Positions 45,273 to 57,795 of a DNA stretch of 64,000 nt are shown here, in pieces. The stretch's first letter is position 1. The number at the start of each line of letters is the position of its first letter. This DNA comes from Molossus alvarezi. Taxonomy: Eukaryota; Chordata; Mammalia; Chiroptera; Molossidae. The translations under genes and the position numbers were made by a program. Where the stretch lies: contig CM073899.1 of assembly GCA_037176705.1 (NCBI GenBank), positions 7,626,001 through 7,690,000 of the forward strand, in the 5' to 3' direction. Below the pieces are notes generated by a model. That model did no database searches. It was not told the DNA's origin and was given only the letters and a program-made list of their open reading frames with translations.

Positions 45273-46164
45273 ATTGATCTCATCTTCAGTGGAGGTCTCT
45301 CACTCTTTCATTTGGCTTCTGTTTCTGTGTTTCACCATTTTGGCTATCACTGTGGGCTTTGGAGCCTGTCAAGTTTTCCCTGTGGGTGTTGGTGTTCTGC
45401 TGTTTGTGGCTCCCTCTCCTGTGTTTAGATGAGCGAGGGAGGACCCACGTTAAACACCACTGTCAAATCTTACTTTCCTGGTTAAAGTTGCCAGCCCAGG
45501 AAAGGTACTGTTATCCTCTAGCTTTTTGCCTGGTGGCTAGCAGTCGGGGTTACTTGATGAGTTTTGGGTTGTCAGTTGATTGAAAAGCTCCCTCAGGTGC
45601 TTAGCACAAGGGGCTTTCACGAGGGTGGGGCAGATGCTGGCCGTTAGTGAGCCTCAATTAGCACTTCAATGGCCCACAGGGTGGGGTTGGATCTCCGAGG
45701 GAGGGGCTGCTGCCTCTTCCCTGAGCCCTGGGAAGGAGCAATATGGCCACCGTCCTGAGTGGCTGCACTCAGCCAAAGCTCTGAGCGCCCTCCAAATCCC
45801 GAGTGTCCCCGACACAGCTGCAGTCCAGTCTGCCCTCCCTCTGCTGGAGCCCAAGGTGAGTGCCTGTGGCTGTTTTAGCCTCTGTCCCGGCTGCGCTGTG
45901 GAGCCGCCTGGGAGTGTAACCCGAGGGCGCTGCTCCCAGCTAAGGCCGCTGCCGAGCTGTCGACCGTGGGCTCCCAGCCCCGTCTCGCGCCTTCGCAAGC
46001 CTACCGGGATGGAGTCAGTGTCCCTCGTTGTATGGTCCTCGCAAGCTGCTTTTCCGTTGCTTTTTCCCATCAATTTTTCTGTGTTATAGTTGTAATTCCA
46101 GTTTGGTTCTGGGAGATGGTCTGTGTAGCTCCGTTCACTCCGCCGCCATTTTTCCTGTCCTCCA

Positions 46165-47860
46165 GGACCGATATTTCTTTATTGATTTTCTGTTTGGGTA
46201 ATCTATTAATAGCTATCAATGAAGTGTTTACGTCCTTTGCTATGATTGTATTTTTATTAGTTTCTCCCTTTTGTTCTGTTCTGAGAGTAGTTGCTTTATA
46301 TATTTTGGTGCTTCCTAACTGGGTGCATATATATTGAGAAGTGTTATGTCTTCTTGATGTATTGACCCTTTATCATTATAAAATGACCACTTCTGTCTCT
46401 TGTTACCTTTTCCATCTTGAAATCTATTTTGTCAGTAGAAGCATGACTGTACCCACTTTTCTCTGGATGCCATTTGCTTGGTATATCACTTTTTTCTTGC
46501 AGCTGAGGTGTGTCTCCTGAAGGCAGCGTATGGTTGGGGTTTGTATTTTGATTCATCCTGCTACTCTCTACCTTTTTATTGATGAGTCCAGTCCATTTAC
46601 ATTTAGTGTGATTATTGATATATGAGGATTTCTTTTAGTCATTTATCATTTATTTTCTGGTAGCTCTGTGTCTTCACTGTTTCTTTTCCCTTGTGTTTCT
46701 GACTATTATTTTAGTTTGGTGGCATTCTTATATTTTTTCTTCTGTTTTCTCTCTTTTTAAGTTATGTGTCACAGTTCTTTTTATTTTTTGTGGGTGATTT
46801 TCATTAGATTTATGCAAAAAACCGTTTTATATATATAGTAGTCCTTTTTCTTCTGAATGAATCTTATCTCAATTCCCTTTTGCCAGTTTAGAACTTTACC
46901 ACTTCCCCTTTTGTTTTGATCGCAAAGTATCCCTATTCATGCTGTGTTTATTTCTAGTAGCTTTCGTATTCTCTCTACGTTTAGTGTCTTTATCTCCTTC
47001 AACCTTTATGTTGTATTTAAGTATATAATAACATATTCTGAGAAAGGATTGCAATATTCTGCTTCTGTCTGGTAGTAATCTTAGTACTCTTAGAGTTGTG
47101 TATTCTTTTGTCTTTTATTTCAGGTGGAATAACCCCCTTCAGTATTTTATGTTACAGAGGTCTTGTGGAGGTAAATCCCCTCGGCTTCTTAATGGCTAGA
47201 AAAGTATTTACGTCTTCTTTATATCTACTTTGCTGGATAATATTATTAATATAATAACTTTGCTGGATATATTATTCTTGGCTGGTAATATCTCTCTTTG
47301 TTTTTTATTTTAATTTTTCAATTATAATTTACTTTAAATATTATTTTGTATTGTTTTCAAATATATAGCATAGTGGTTACACAACCACGTACTTGACAAC
47401 ATGTTCTTCCCAATATTTCCAGTGCCCAACTGGCATCGTAAATAGTTATCATATTATGGACTTTATTCCCTATGCAGTACTCTACATTCCCGTGACTATT
47501 TTGTAACTTCCTCTCTTTTTCAATACTTTAAATATATGATCCTACTCTCTCCTAGCTTTTAGGGTTTCTGCTCAGAAATCCGATGATAATCGAATGAGCT
47601 TTGCTTTATAAGATACCATCCTCTTTTCTCCAGCTACCTTGAGAATTCTTACTTTGTCATTACTTTTTTATCAGTTTTAATATAATGTGCCTTGGAGAAG
47701 GACTTTCTGGGTTGAAATAACTAGGTGTTCCATTTGTTTCTTGGATTTAATGATCTAGACATTTCTACAGGTGTGGGAAGTTTTTGTCAACTAATTGTTT
47801 GAATAGGCTCTCTGTTCTTTTCTTTCTTTTATGCCCATTAGTCTTTTGTTGTTGTTAAGG
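46165..47860 (-). mobile_element. Ancient L1 continued (endonuclease and ORF1 part)
   Basis: Older, more diverged L1 text than the neighbour at 40080-46163. The minus frame 46556-46344 contains 'STDKIDFKMEKVTRDRSGHF', the endonuclease region. The frames are short. Part of the 36935-50030 element. Confidence 0.6.
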
Positions 47861-47889
47861 ATAAAGTGGAAAATTTATTAATTTTACTT

Positions 47890-48480
47890 ATTTATTATTT
47901 AGCTTTATTGTTGAATGTATTACAGATGTCCTACCTTTTTACCCCATTGACCCCCCCCTCTCTTATCCCTCCTGCCTTCTCCACACTATTGTCTGTGTCC
48001 ACTGGTTGTGCATATATACATATAAGTTCTTTGGTTTTGTTGTAGACCAATGAGACAGACCAGACTCAGACTCTGAACTGGGTTCAAATAAAGAGAGCTT
48101 TATTAGCGGCGCGGCGACTGTCCCGTCCTACTCAGAGGAGAGAGCAGCGCTGAGCTCAGGGGGAGGGTTGCTTATATAGTTGTCTTAGCCCCTGTTAAGG
48201 AATTTGGATTAAGGGTATGCGAGCAAGCAAGCATGTACAGAAGCAGATTATTTGCAGTTACTATTATGCCTGAGGGAACAATCAGTTTCTGGGTACACAA
48301 AGCAGTGGTTATCTGTACAATGCAGTGGTTATCTATTAGCAGATAGTTCTTGCCATTCCCTTAAAATCCAGGGGGCAAGCTCATGTGTTTGTCCTTTACA
48401 GTTTCTCGCTTCCCACACCCTCATCCCACTTCCTCTTGAGGTTTGTCAGTCTGTTCCCTACTTCCATGTCTCTGGGTCTA
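47890..48480 (-). mobile_element. L1/HAL1 3' end, split by an LTR
   Basis: 'ctttattgttgaatgtatta' and 'ttgtctgtgtccactggttg' match the L1/HAL1 3'UTR in reverse. It continues after the LTR at 48038-48400 with 'gaggtttgtcagtctgttcc'. 5'-truncated. Confidence 0.8.
48038..48400 (-). mobile_element. Solo ERV LTR (family A), copy 2
   Basis: 363 bp, the same family as 17814-18174 (both TGTTGTAGACC...GTCCTTTACA on plus). The exact duplication GTTT lies at 48034-48037 and 48401-48404. On minus it has TATATAAG and AATAAAGC. It has a few small insertions, deletions and base changes relative to copy 1. No internal viral genes adjoin it. Confidence 0.92.
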
Positions 48481-50097
48481 TTTTGATTGTGAGGTTATTT
48501 TTTCCATTATGCTTATATTGCTTTTATTGATGAAGCCAGAGTAAAGGGATTCCCCCCCACCCCACCTCTGGCTCAAGTTTCTCTCCTTCCCTCTGCATTA
48601 TTTCTTGATTTCTATATTCAATATTACTAAATATTTTTCTCCATCTAGTCAGCTGCATTTCCTAACTTGGCTAGTTCTCTTTTCTTCTTTTTTATTGACT
48701 TTTTTTTTTATCTCCAGAATTTTTATTTGGCTCTCTTTTAAAGATTCAATCTCTTTGGTAAAGTAATCATTTTGTACCTTGATTTTATTTCTGGGTTCAT
48801 TAAACTGACTATCTGTGATTGTTTTGTATCTCATTGAGTTATTCTAAAACTGTAATCTTGAATTCTGTCATTCAAATCACATATTTCCATGTCTTTGAGT
48901 TTATTTTACAGAGGTATTTCATTTCTTTTTCAGCTGAGCTGCCTTGTTACCTTGGTTATTCATGGTATTTGGTGGATTCCTTATCTGTGCAGGTACCTAT
49001 GAAAATGAGATCTTCGTTTCTCCTTTTTATTTTCTAGAGTGGCACTTCTCTATTTGGTAGGTTAATAAAAATAAGTCTTTTTTTTTTAATTTTACAATAG
49101 GTGGTGTCAAAGCACCAGTTTTTTAGTCTCTCTTGCATTTCCCTGGCTTCTCAGATCTCTGCAATGTAATGAAAAATTCCCTGTCATCCCTGTGAGCAGG
49201 TTGCCTCAGTCTTAGGGCACCGGCACCGAGGGGGAATGCCAAGGCAATGGGCTCACAAGTCTGTGACGGTCTGGGGATGGCCCTGCAACAAGAGCTGCCA
49301 GGAGAATGGCCAGAATGGGTGGAAGAGCAGTGATCTGGGAGAGCTGGCCTGGTGGGTTTGGACTTTGTTCACCAAGGAATGTTGACTCCAGACCTCCGCT
49401 CCTCACCTCTGCATCTCCATCCCTGTCACTGGATTAGCTTGCTGCTGTGGGAGCCGAAAGTGCTTCTGCATCTCCAGTTCTCAAGGCTTCAGATGGTATG
49501 GTCTGTAATCAGACACTAACTGCTATAGGTTCTCTGGGTCCTGCTGCTTGCTCAGCAGATTGAAGGGGAGGAGCTGAGTTCCGGGAGGGAGAGGGGAGGA
49601 GACCAGGCGCCATGCTTTGTTTCTCTGCCTGGCAATGATGACCATTAGGCAACAAGACCAAACCTCTCTACACTTCCTTTCTGCCCTGCCCCAGTGTGTA
49701 CCAACCACTCTAGCAGGAACAATTGCCTCGTTGAATCTCTCTGATCCTTCCAGCTGCAGGGAGTGCAGGCAACAACCTGATTTCTCTTCTCTTATGAGAA
49801 CGGCAGTGAGCTCCAGGATGCATCCTTGGCCCTCGTGTCTGTTAATCTCTCCTCCCTTCTCCCTCACTTGTTTCAATTTGCCCACTTTAGATATTTTAAT
49901 GCATGGATCTCTCAGCACATGTTTATGTGTTGAGCAGGGAATCATTTGATGAATTATAACTGTTCAAATAGTTGTAACTTCAAGGGGAAAGACCAGTGGA
50001 ACCTCTCACACCACCATTCCTCTTACAACATTCAGTTATTGTTTTCTTTATCCTCACCTTTTCTTCTTTTCACTCGTTCTTCTCCTTTCCTAGTTTA

Positions 50098-50235
50098 TCA
50101 TATATATATATAGTATATATATATATACTATATATATATTTATTTATTCAACGTGACTAATGAAGATTATATATATGTGTGTATATATGTATACACACAC
50201 ATACACACACACACACACACACACATATATATGCA
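50098..50235. repeat. (TA)n palindrome and (CA)n microsatellite
   Basis: Self-complementary TA-rich text (50098-50140), then 'gtgtgtatatatgtatacac' and a (CA)n run of about 15 units. The TA block can form a cruciform. Confidence 0.85.
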
Positions 50236-50427
50236 GAATAAAATCCATCTGTATCTTCTGTTGTTCTCCAAAGTTGTGGTAATAGCATAGTTTCAGATCT
50301 GAAAGTTTTAATTATCTTAATATCCAGGCTTTGTCTCTAAGTGAAGTATTCCCATTGTATTTAAATAACCACTATGTTGTATAAAATTCTAACTGTCTAC
50401 AACAATTCCTTGTAATACTTATTGTGT

Positions 50428-50432
<5 letters not shown>

Positions 50433-50458
<26 letters not shown>

Positions 50459-50698
50459 TCCTCACCCGAGGACATTTTTCCATTTTTTGTTCAGGTAGAG
50501 TGGGGGGGGAGAGAGAGGAACAGAGAGAGAGAGAGAAACATCGATGTGAAAGGGACACATCGAGTGGCTGCCACCCGCACAACCGACCAGGGCCGGGGAC
50601 AAACTGCAACCGAGGTACATGCCCTTAGCGGGAACCGAACCCGGGTCTCTCAGGACCGCAGGCCGACGCTCTAACCGCTGAGCCAAACCGGCCAGGGC
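50433..50698 (-). mobile_element. Ves SINE (young type)
   Basis: Near-consensus reverse copy with a long T-run (its A-tail). The perfect duplication cttattgtgtttctt lies at about 50418-50432 and 50699-50713. Confidence 0.96.
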
Positions 50699-50719
50699 CT
50701 TATTGTGTTTCTTAATCTC

Positions 50720-51850
50720 TCTATTCAACACTCATTTAGTAAATATTTTTTGGTTACTAATTAATACAGACTCCTTGATATGCAGTTTTCTAGAAGAGAC
50801 TGAAGAAAAGACATGTGACCCAAGCCTAATGAGTTTACAATCCACTGATGACAGGGTGCATTGATTGTTCTTACAGAGCAGCTGATACAGCTTCAGTGGA
50901 CATATAATATCACATTACATTGAGTCCATGTTAGTTTCAATTGACTGGTGAAACATATCCAGAATGGTGAGGGTGGCAATGAATTATTGAATAAATGGAT
51001 AAATAAGAATTATTTTGTTGAAGAAAAAATTATACTTAAGACTTCAGTAATGTTATATTTCATGTTTAAGAGATTTTCTTCCAATAAAGAATATGAAGAA
51101 TGCAAATAACTTAGAAAATCAGTTCAATGTAATAATGAGACAGAATGAGCCTGGTTTCAGATTCCACCTGAGGGACTCTGAGAATTAACTGCAGGCCACG
51201 GGTGCTCTCATTTGCAGGAAATCCACTCAGATTCCTAGATGGACAAGCAAGAAGACTACAAAGCCCTTCATGAAACCTGCAGGAAGAACACAGACTTAGA
51301 TTATGCATGTACTCCATTTCAAGAATCAAGACACTGTGTAGGAGAAGTGCTATATATATGGCATAGAGTTGGGCTATTCTCTTTTCCAGCACAGGTCCTT
51401 GAAATCTTGATCTCAACATAGAAGCTGAAACTTTGAAAGGTCAAGATCACCATCTCCAGGATCAGCATGTCTCTACACTAAGCTGCAAAGCTTTTCTCAC
51501 TTTAGCCAGAGGTGTGAACCTAAACCAGAATGAGTCAGCACTTCACACTCTGAGCAGATGGTAGTCCTGGTGGTTGATGGAGGAGAGCTGAGGCCACTGT
51601 GACACTATGAAAAGACTCACAGGCTTGGCACATAAGGCTAACTCAGTACTCTGGAACCGTTTGTGATGAATGGAAAAGTGAAGCTCATAAAGCTCTGCAT
51701 AGTCTGGGAATCTGTCCATAATGAGAGAATTGCATCCAGCATCCTAAAAATGACAAAATGGGTGAGGCAGATTACAGCATAACAAGTGCAATTCAGGCAA
51801 AGAAATTGTAACTAAAAACTATTTCTAATAATAAGAGTTTGGCCTTCATA
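50720..51850. other. Unassigned DNA
   Basis: No gene or repeat recognised in about 1.1 kb. Two overlapping antisense frames around 51111-51421 carry no motif. Confidence 0.4.
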
Positions 51851-51854
51851 TTAC

Positions 51855-54800
51855 ATTTAAAAAGTAAATAAATTATGTATATGCTGTTTATAAGTGACCC
51901 ACCTCAGAACAAAAGATTCACACAGGTTGGAAGAAAAGCGATAGAAAAAATATTCCATGCAAATGGAAACAAAATTAAATCCAGGGGAGCAATAATTACA
52001 TCTGACAAAAAAGACTTCAAAACAAGGGCCATAATAAGAGACAAAGAAGGCCACTAATAAATACTAAAAGGATCAGTCCATGAAGAGGATATAACCCTGA
52101 TAAACATATATATACCCAATTTAGAAGCACCTAAATATATTAAATATAAAAAAATAATAATAACAAAAAACATGGTGGACATTATGAGAGATAAACAGCA
52201 ATAAAGTCATAGTAGGGGACTTTAACATCCCACTGTGATCACTGGATAGATCAGTGCCCTTAAATGACATATTAGATTAGATGGATTTAACTGATATTTA
52301 CAGAACATTTTTAAAATTGATTTTAGAGAGAGAGGAAAGGAGAGGGAGAGAGAGAGAGAGAAACATTGATGAGAGAGAACATTGATTGGCCACCTCCTGC
52401 ATGCCCCCCACTGGGGATTGGGCCTACAACCTGTGCACTGACCAGGAATCAAACTGGTGACCTCTTGATGCATGGGTCAATCCTCAACCACTGAGCCACA
52501 CCAGCTGGTATATTTACAGAACATTTAATCCCAAAGCAGTAGAATATATATTCTTTTCAAGTGCTCATGGAGCATTCTCAAAGATAGACCACATGTTAGG
52601 GCACAAAATAATTATTAACAAATTCAAGAATATTGAACTCAAAATGGCATGAAATTAGAAACCGACAACAATAAAAAAACTAAACAATATTCAAACACAT
52701 GGAGGATAAATAGCATGTTATTAAACAATGAATAGGTTACTAATGAGATAAAGGAAGAAACAAAAAAATTACTGGGAAACAAATGAAAATAAAAACACAA
52801 CTCCAAATCTAGAGGACATAGCAAAAGCAGTCCGAAGAGGGAAGTTGATAGCATTACAGGCTTACATCAAAAAGCAACCAAAGTCTCAAAGAAACAGTCT
52901 AACCCAACATCTCAGTACTAGAAAAAGAACAAAAAAATAAGTACAGAGTAAGTAGAAAAAAAGGAAATAAAGATCAGAGAGGAAATAAATAATATAGAGA
53001 CTAAAAACAATACAAAAGATCAATAAAACAAAAAACTGGTGCTTTGAAATATAAACAAGATTGGTGAACCTTAGCCAGACTCATGAAGAAACAGAAAAGA
53101 CCCAAATAAATAAAATCAGAAATAAAAGAGGTGAAGTAACAACTGACATCACAAAAATACATAGGATTCAAAGAAAATGCTATGAAAAACTATATGCCAA
53201 AAAATTAGACAATCTGGGTAAAATGAACAAATTCCTAGAAATATATAATCATCCAAAACTCAATTAGGAAGAATAAGAAAACCTGAATATAGCAGTAACA
53301 ACTAATGAAATTAAAACAGTAATAAATAAAAACTGAAAGCAAACAAAAGTCCAGCACCTGATGGCCTCACAAGTGAATTTTATCAAATATTCAAAGAAGG
53401 AAAAACAGCTATTCTCTTCAAAATATTCAGATACTTTAAAAGAATGAGGACTTCCAAGCTCTTTTTATAAGGCCACCATTATTCTAATTCCAAAATCAGA
53501 TAAAGACACTGTAAAGAAAGAAAATATAGGCCAATATACCTGATAAATATAGATGCCAAATTCTCAACAATGTATTAGCAAATTGGATCCAAAATACATT
53601 AAAAATGTCATGCACCATGATCGAGTGGAATTTATTCCAGAGATGCAAGGTTGATACAATATTTGAAAATCAATAAATGTGATACATCATGTAAAAAAAA
53701 GAAAGGTCACATGAATGTATATATAAAATCCAGCACCCATTTATAATAAAAACTCTCAGCAAAGTGGGAATAGAGGAATTATATCTCAACATAACAAAGG
53801 CCAGGTATGACAATCCTACAGTCAATATCATATTCAATGGGCAAATACTAAAAGCAGTTTTCTTAAGAACAAGAACAAGACAGGGATGTTTGCTTTCACC
53901 ACTCTTATTCAACATAGTACTAGAAGTCTTAGCCACAGTGGTCAGACAAAAAGAAAACATAAAAGGCATCTAAATTGGAAAGGAGGAAATAAAATTGTCA
54001 TTATGTGCAAATGAAATGATATTATACATAGAAAACCCTAAAGTCTTCTTCAAAAAACTACATTATGTAATAAATGAATTTGGCATAGTAGCAGAATATA
54101 ATATTAATATTCAGAAATTGGTGGCATTTTTATACACCAATAATAAACAGTCAGAAAGAGAAACAAAAAATAACAATCCCATTTACTATAGCAATAATAA
54201 CAAAAATAAGGTACCTAGGAATGCATTTAACCAAGGATGTAAAAGACCTGTAATTGGAAAACTATAGGACTTAGAAAAAATAAATCTAGGAAGATACAAA
54301 CAAATGAAAAAATATATTGGGTTAATGGATTGGAAGAATTAATATCATTAAAATGCCATACTACCAATCTATAGAGTCAACATAATTTTTATTAAAATAA
54401 CAATAGCATATTTCATAGATCTAGAAAAAATAATCCAAAAATTTACATGGAACCAAGAAGACCTCAAATAGTTTCAGCAATCTTGAGAATGAAGAACAAA
54501 GTTAGAGAGATCACAATATTGGATATCAAACAATATTACAAAGCCATGGTAATCAAAACAATGTGGTACTGGCACAAGAACAGGCATATAGATCACTGGA
54601 ACAGAACAGAGAGCCCAGAAATAAACTAACCCCCTTATGGTCAATTAATATTTGACAATGGAGGCAAGAGCATTCAATGAAGCAAAAACAGTCTTTGGTG
54701 TTGGGAAAACTGGACAGGTACATACAAAAATAAAAATAAAACTAGGCCACCAACTTTAACGTAGACAAGAATAAACAGAAAATGAATAAAAAATTTCAAT

Positions 54801-55583
54801 GTAATTTGAAAAACCATAAAAATCCTAAAAGAAAACATAAGAAGTAAAATCTCAGACATCTTGCATAGCAACATTTTAGTAGATATATTCCTTAGGGCAA
54901 TGTAAACAAAAGAAAAATAAATAGGATTACATCAAACTAATAAGATTTTTCACATCAAAATAAAACATCCACAAAATTGAAAAGGGAATCCACAACATGG
55001 GAAAATATATTCACCAATAATACATCTGATAAGGCATTCATTACTGTATTATTTTCCACATAGACAACTGTTTCTCCACCCTATATATAAAGAACTTATA
55101 CAACTCAAAACAAACAACAACAAAAAACCAAAAAACAGAAATTCAAAAAGAAAAGTGATCAAAGGACTTGAGTAGACACTTCTCTACATAAGACATACAG
55201 ACCACCAATAGATAAAAGAAAAAATGCACAATGTCACCAATTATAAGAGATGCAAATTAAAACTCCAATGAGATATCACGCCACAGCTGCCAGGATGACC
55301 ACCATGAATAAAACAATGAGCAACAAATGCTGGCAAGGAGGTGGAGAAAAGGGAACCCTAGTGTACTGCTGGTGGGAATGCAGACTGGTGCAGCCACTGT
55401 GGAAAGCAGTGTGGAGTTTCCTCAAAAAATTAAAAATGGGACTGCCTTTTGACCCAGTGATGCCAATTCTGGGAATATATTTTAAGAATATGAAACACCA
55501 ATCAGAACAAATATATGCAACACTAAGTTCATATCAGCATTATTTATAATAGCCAAGATCTGAAAACAGCCCACGTGCCCTGA
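51855..55583 (+). mobile_element. Ancient L1 ORF2, both ends missing
   Basis: Plus L1 starting in the endonuclease region ('SDKKDFKTRAIIRDKEGH' at about 52000-52057). It continues through the reverse transcriptase ('[23 protein letters not shown]' region, 53860-53940) and a mutated catalytic site ('LCANEMILYIENP' where L1 has FADDM, 53998-54036), to the C-terminal cysteine region ('[18 protein letters not shown]', 55330-55383). Many stops. The 5' part with ORF1 is absent, and the 3'UTR breaks off at about 55583 into a different L1. Confidence 0.85.
52304..52510 (-). mobile_element. Ves SINE
   Basis: Reverse Ves in the L1. The perfect duplication atatttacagaacattt is on both sides (about 52289 and 52509). 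Confidence 0.95.
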
Positions 55584-56884
55584 GGAGTGAGAGGGGTCCC
55601 ATCTCTATACTGGGCTCCTAAGACCAGTGTCCCAGTGCAAGGAAGAGAAGTTCCCATAACTTCTGGTTATGAAACATGTGGGGATTGTGGCTGAATGAAA
55701 TAAAGGACTACTAGAGTCCCAAGGACTTCTCTTAAAAAGCCCACACATGGACTTACTAATGGACTCATTTACTCTGAGCTCTGATGTTGGGGCAACAACT
55801 TGAAAGTGCCAGCAACATATGAAGAGGAACTGAATTATCTGGCTTTAGGAAAAGGTCTGAAAGGCCACTTTCCGCCAAACAGAAGTACTGGCAGAAGCCA
55901 TTGCTCCTTTGCTGAGCTCAACCTTGACCAGCCTGCAGATACACACCAGCACCAAGTGTGTGTCCCCATCAATCTAGCTAACACCATTCACCCTGCATTG
56001 ATGACCCCTGAGACTCGACCCTATTCCTTTCCATTTTGGGGCCCACCCAGGTGGCTTCTAGTGGCTTTTCCATACAAACAAATTGTCATGGCTAGCACTG
56101 CAGACTTTCCTAAAATCTCTTAAAGATTAACAAACTCCAAAGAAGCATTCCCAGTACCTCTTGCTAAGTGGCCACAAGCCTGGCCCTAGTGGCATCACAC
56201 CTCTGTCTGCAGCTTTGATCCTCTCACATACCTCCACGTCCAGCACAACTGAAAACCATCTGCAGATCACTCTGTAGCTCCTTCCAGAAAGCCCTGGGCT
56301 GGGAACAGGCAGTGACTGACCTTGGCCTGCATCAGAAACTCTTCCAAGAGGCCATAGAACCAATGCATCCAGTGATCAGCTTCAGACCACACCAGAGTAC
56401 CATCCAATCACCTAAAAAAATGACATACCAAAAAGGTGAACTTGGCAGACACCAGACCCCCACTAAATTGAATCATGCTCCATGGAGTCAGGCCCATGGA
56501 GCATGACTACAGCTCCTCTGTAGTCACTACGATTACTTACAGCCAATTAGCCTGAGGGTCAGTCCTTCCCATTGACATGTCAACAGCAATCAAGGCTTGA
56601 CTACAACAGGAGTGCATATACAAGCCACCCAAAGAACACACCTTGGGCACCCTGCTCAGATTACCAAGGACACTATGCCAATGGGCCCTATAGAACATTT
56701 CCAACATACCATTCTACCAAGACTAGAAGATGTACCAGATCTACCTAAAACATAAAAGCAAACAAAGGGAGTCAACCAAAATGAGAAAACAAACATGTCC
56801 CCATGAAACGCATAGAACAAAACTTGAAGGGAAAAAAAGGAGACAAGCAATCTACCAGATGAAGCATTTAAAACACTAGTTATA

Positions 56885-57052
56885 CCACAGAACTTGTATG
56901 CATGTGTGCGTGACCATGGACATGGACAACATGTCCTGCTGGAGGGCGGAGGGTGGGATTGGGAAGGAGGTGGCAATGGGAGAAAGGGGAGAAACATCTG
57001 TATTTAATACATCTGTATTAAAAATAAATTAAGAAAAACAAAAACAAAAGAC
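56885..57052 (+). mobile_element. Short 5'-truncated L1 insertion in ORF1
   Basis: 168 bp of L1 3'UTR ('accatggacatggacaacat', G-rich, 'gaaacatctgtatttaatac') with an A-rich tail. The duplication aaacactagttata / aaacactggttgta lies at 56871-56884 and 57053-57066. Confidence 0.9.
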
Positions 57053-57345
57053 AAACACTGGTTGTAGGAATGATTAATAAACTTAGGACTTAGGAAGATG
57101 AATTTAGTGAGAGCTTTAACAAACAGATAGGAAACATAAAAATGATTATAGAACACATTTTTTAAAAAGTCAGAAATAAAGAATACAATAAATGAAATAA
57201 ATAATACATTAGAGGAAATCGACAGTAGATTAAATAAGGCAGAGAATTGAATTAGCAATTTGGAAGACAGGGTAGCAAAAAAAAACCCCAAAAACCCAAA
57301 ACCCAGTAAGAAAAGCAAAAAGAAACAAACAAACAAAAAATGAGG

Positions 57346-57560
57346 ATAGTCCAGCTGGTGTGGCTCAGTGGTTGAGCATCAACCTACACACCAAGAGGTT
57401 GTCGGTTCACTTCCTGGGCAGGACACATGTCCAGATTGTGGGCCTGATCCCTAGTGGGGGGCATGCTGGAGGGAGCCAATTGATGTTCTGTCTCATTGAT
57501 GTTTCTATCTCTCTCTCACTTCCTCTCTCTGTAAAATCAATAAAGGAAAAAAGATTTTTA
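57346..57560 (+). mobile_element. Ves SINE, first of a pair
   Basis: Plus Ves starting 'ccagctggtgtggctcagtg', inserted in L1 ORF1 after 'aatgaggatagt'. Its A-tail runs into a repeat of the target and then a second Ves. Confidence 0.93.
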
Positions 57561-57575
57561 AAAAAATGAGAATAA

Positions 57576-57795
57576 TCTTGGCTGGGTGGCTCCGTTTTTT
57601 GGAGCATTGTCCTATACACCAAAAGGTTGTGGATTTGATTCCTGTTAAGAGCACATACCTGGGTTGTGAGTTTGATCCACCATTTGGTGTACAGAAGGTA
57701 ACTGATCGATGTTTTGCTCTCCCTCTCTCTGTCTTTCTTTCCCTTCATTTCTCTCTAAAAACCAATAAAAACATATTCTTGGGAGACAATTTAAA
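57576..57795 (+). mobile_element. Ves SINE, second of a pair
   Basis: Diverged plus copy (head 'ggctgggtggctccgttttt'). The target text 'aaaaaatgaggatag' occurs before the first Ves, as 'aaaaaaatgagaataat' between both, and as 'aaaaaaaaggggatagt' after the second. Confidence 0.88.

Larger units (their letters stand above)
40080..46163 (-). mobile_element. Near-full-length younger L1
   Basis: Reverse L1 of about 6.1 kb (5.8 kb without a nested Ves). From right to left: 5' end with AAAATGGCGGC (YY1-like), GC-rich 5'UTR (about 45300-46163), ORF1 (about 44470-45272), ORF2 (about 40540-44411), 3'UTR (40080-40530). 'gatatttctttattg' right of it and 'gatatttcgtttt' left of it suggest the target duplication. 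Both ORFs contain frameshifts or stops, so it cannot move by itself. Confidence 0.9.
36935..50030 (-). mobile_element. Ancient L1, near full length, broken by nested insertions
   Basis: Pieces of one old reverse-strand L1 appear in the correct order: 3' end 36935-37527, ORF2 C-terminal part 38160-38900, further ORF2 39620-39857, endonuclease region 46165-46640, ORF1 region about 47100-47860 and 48490-49080 (minus frame 48649-48834 is coiled-coil-like), and a probable 5'UTR to about 50030. Most of the reverse transcriptase is missing between 39857 and 46165. It hosts HAL1, Ves, L1 and LTR insertions. No functional frame survives. Confidence 0.65.

Noticed and set aside
45580..46089. 169-codon plus-strand frame
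   Set aside because: It lies antisense in the GC-rich L1 5'UTR and has no domain.
50098..50235. Palindromic TA/CA block as a possible origin or hairpin gene
   Set aside because: Simple microsatellite; nothing beyond base composition supports a function.
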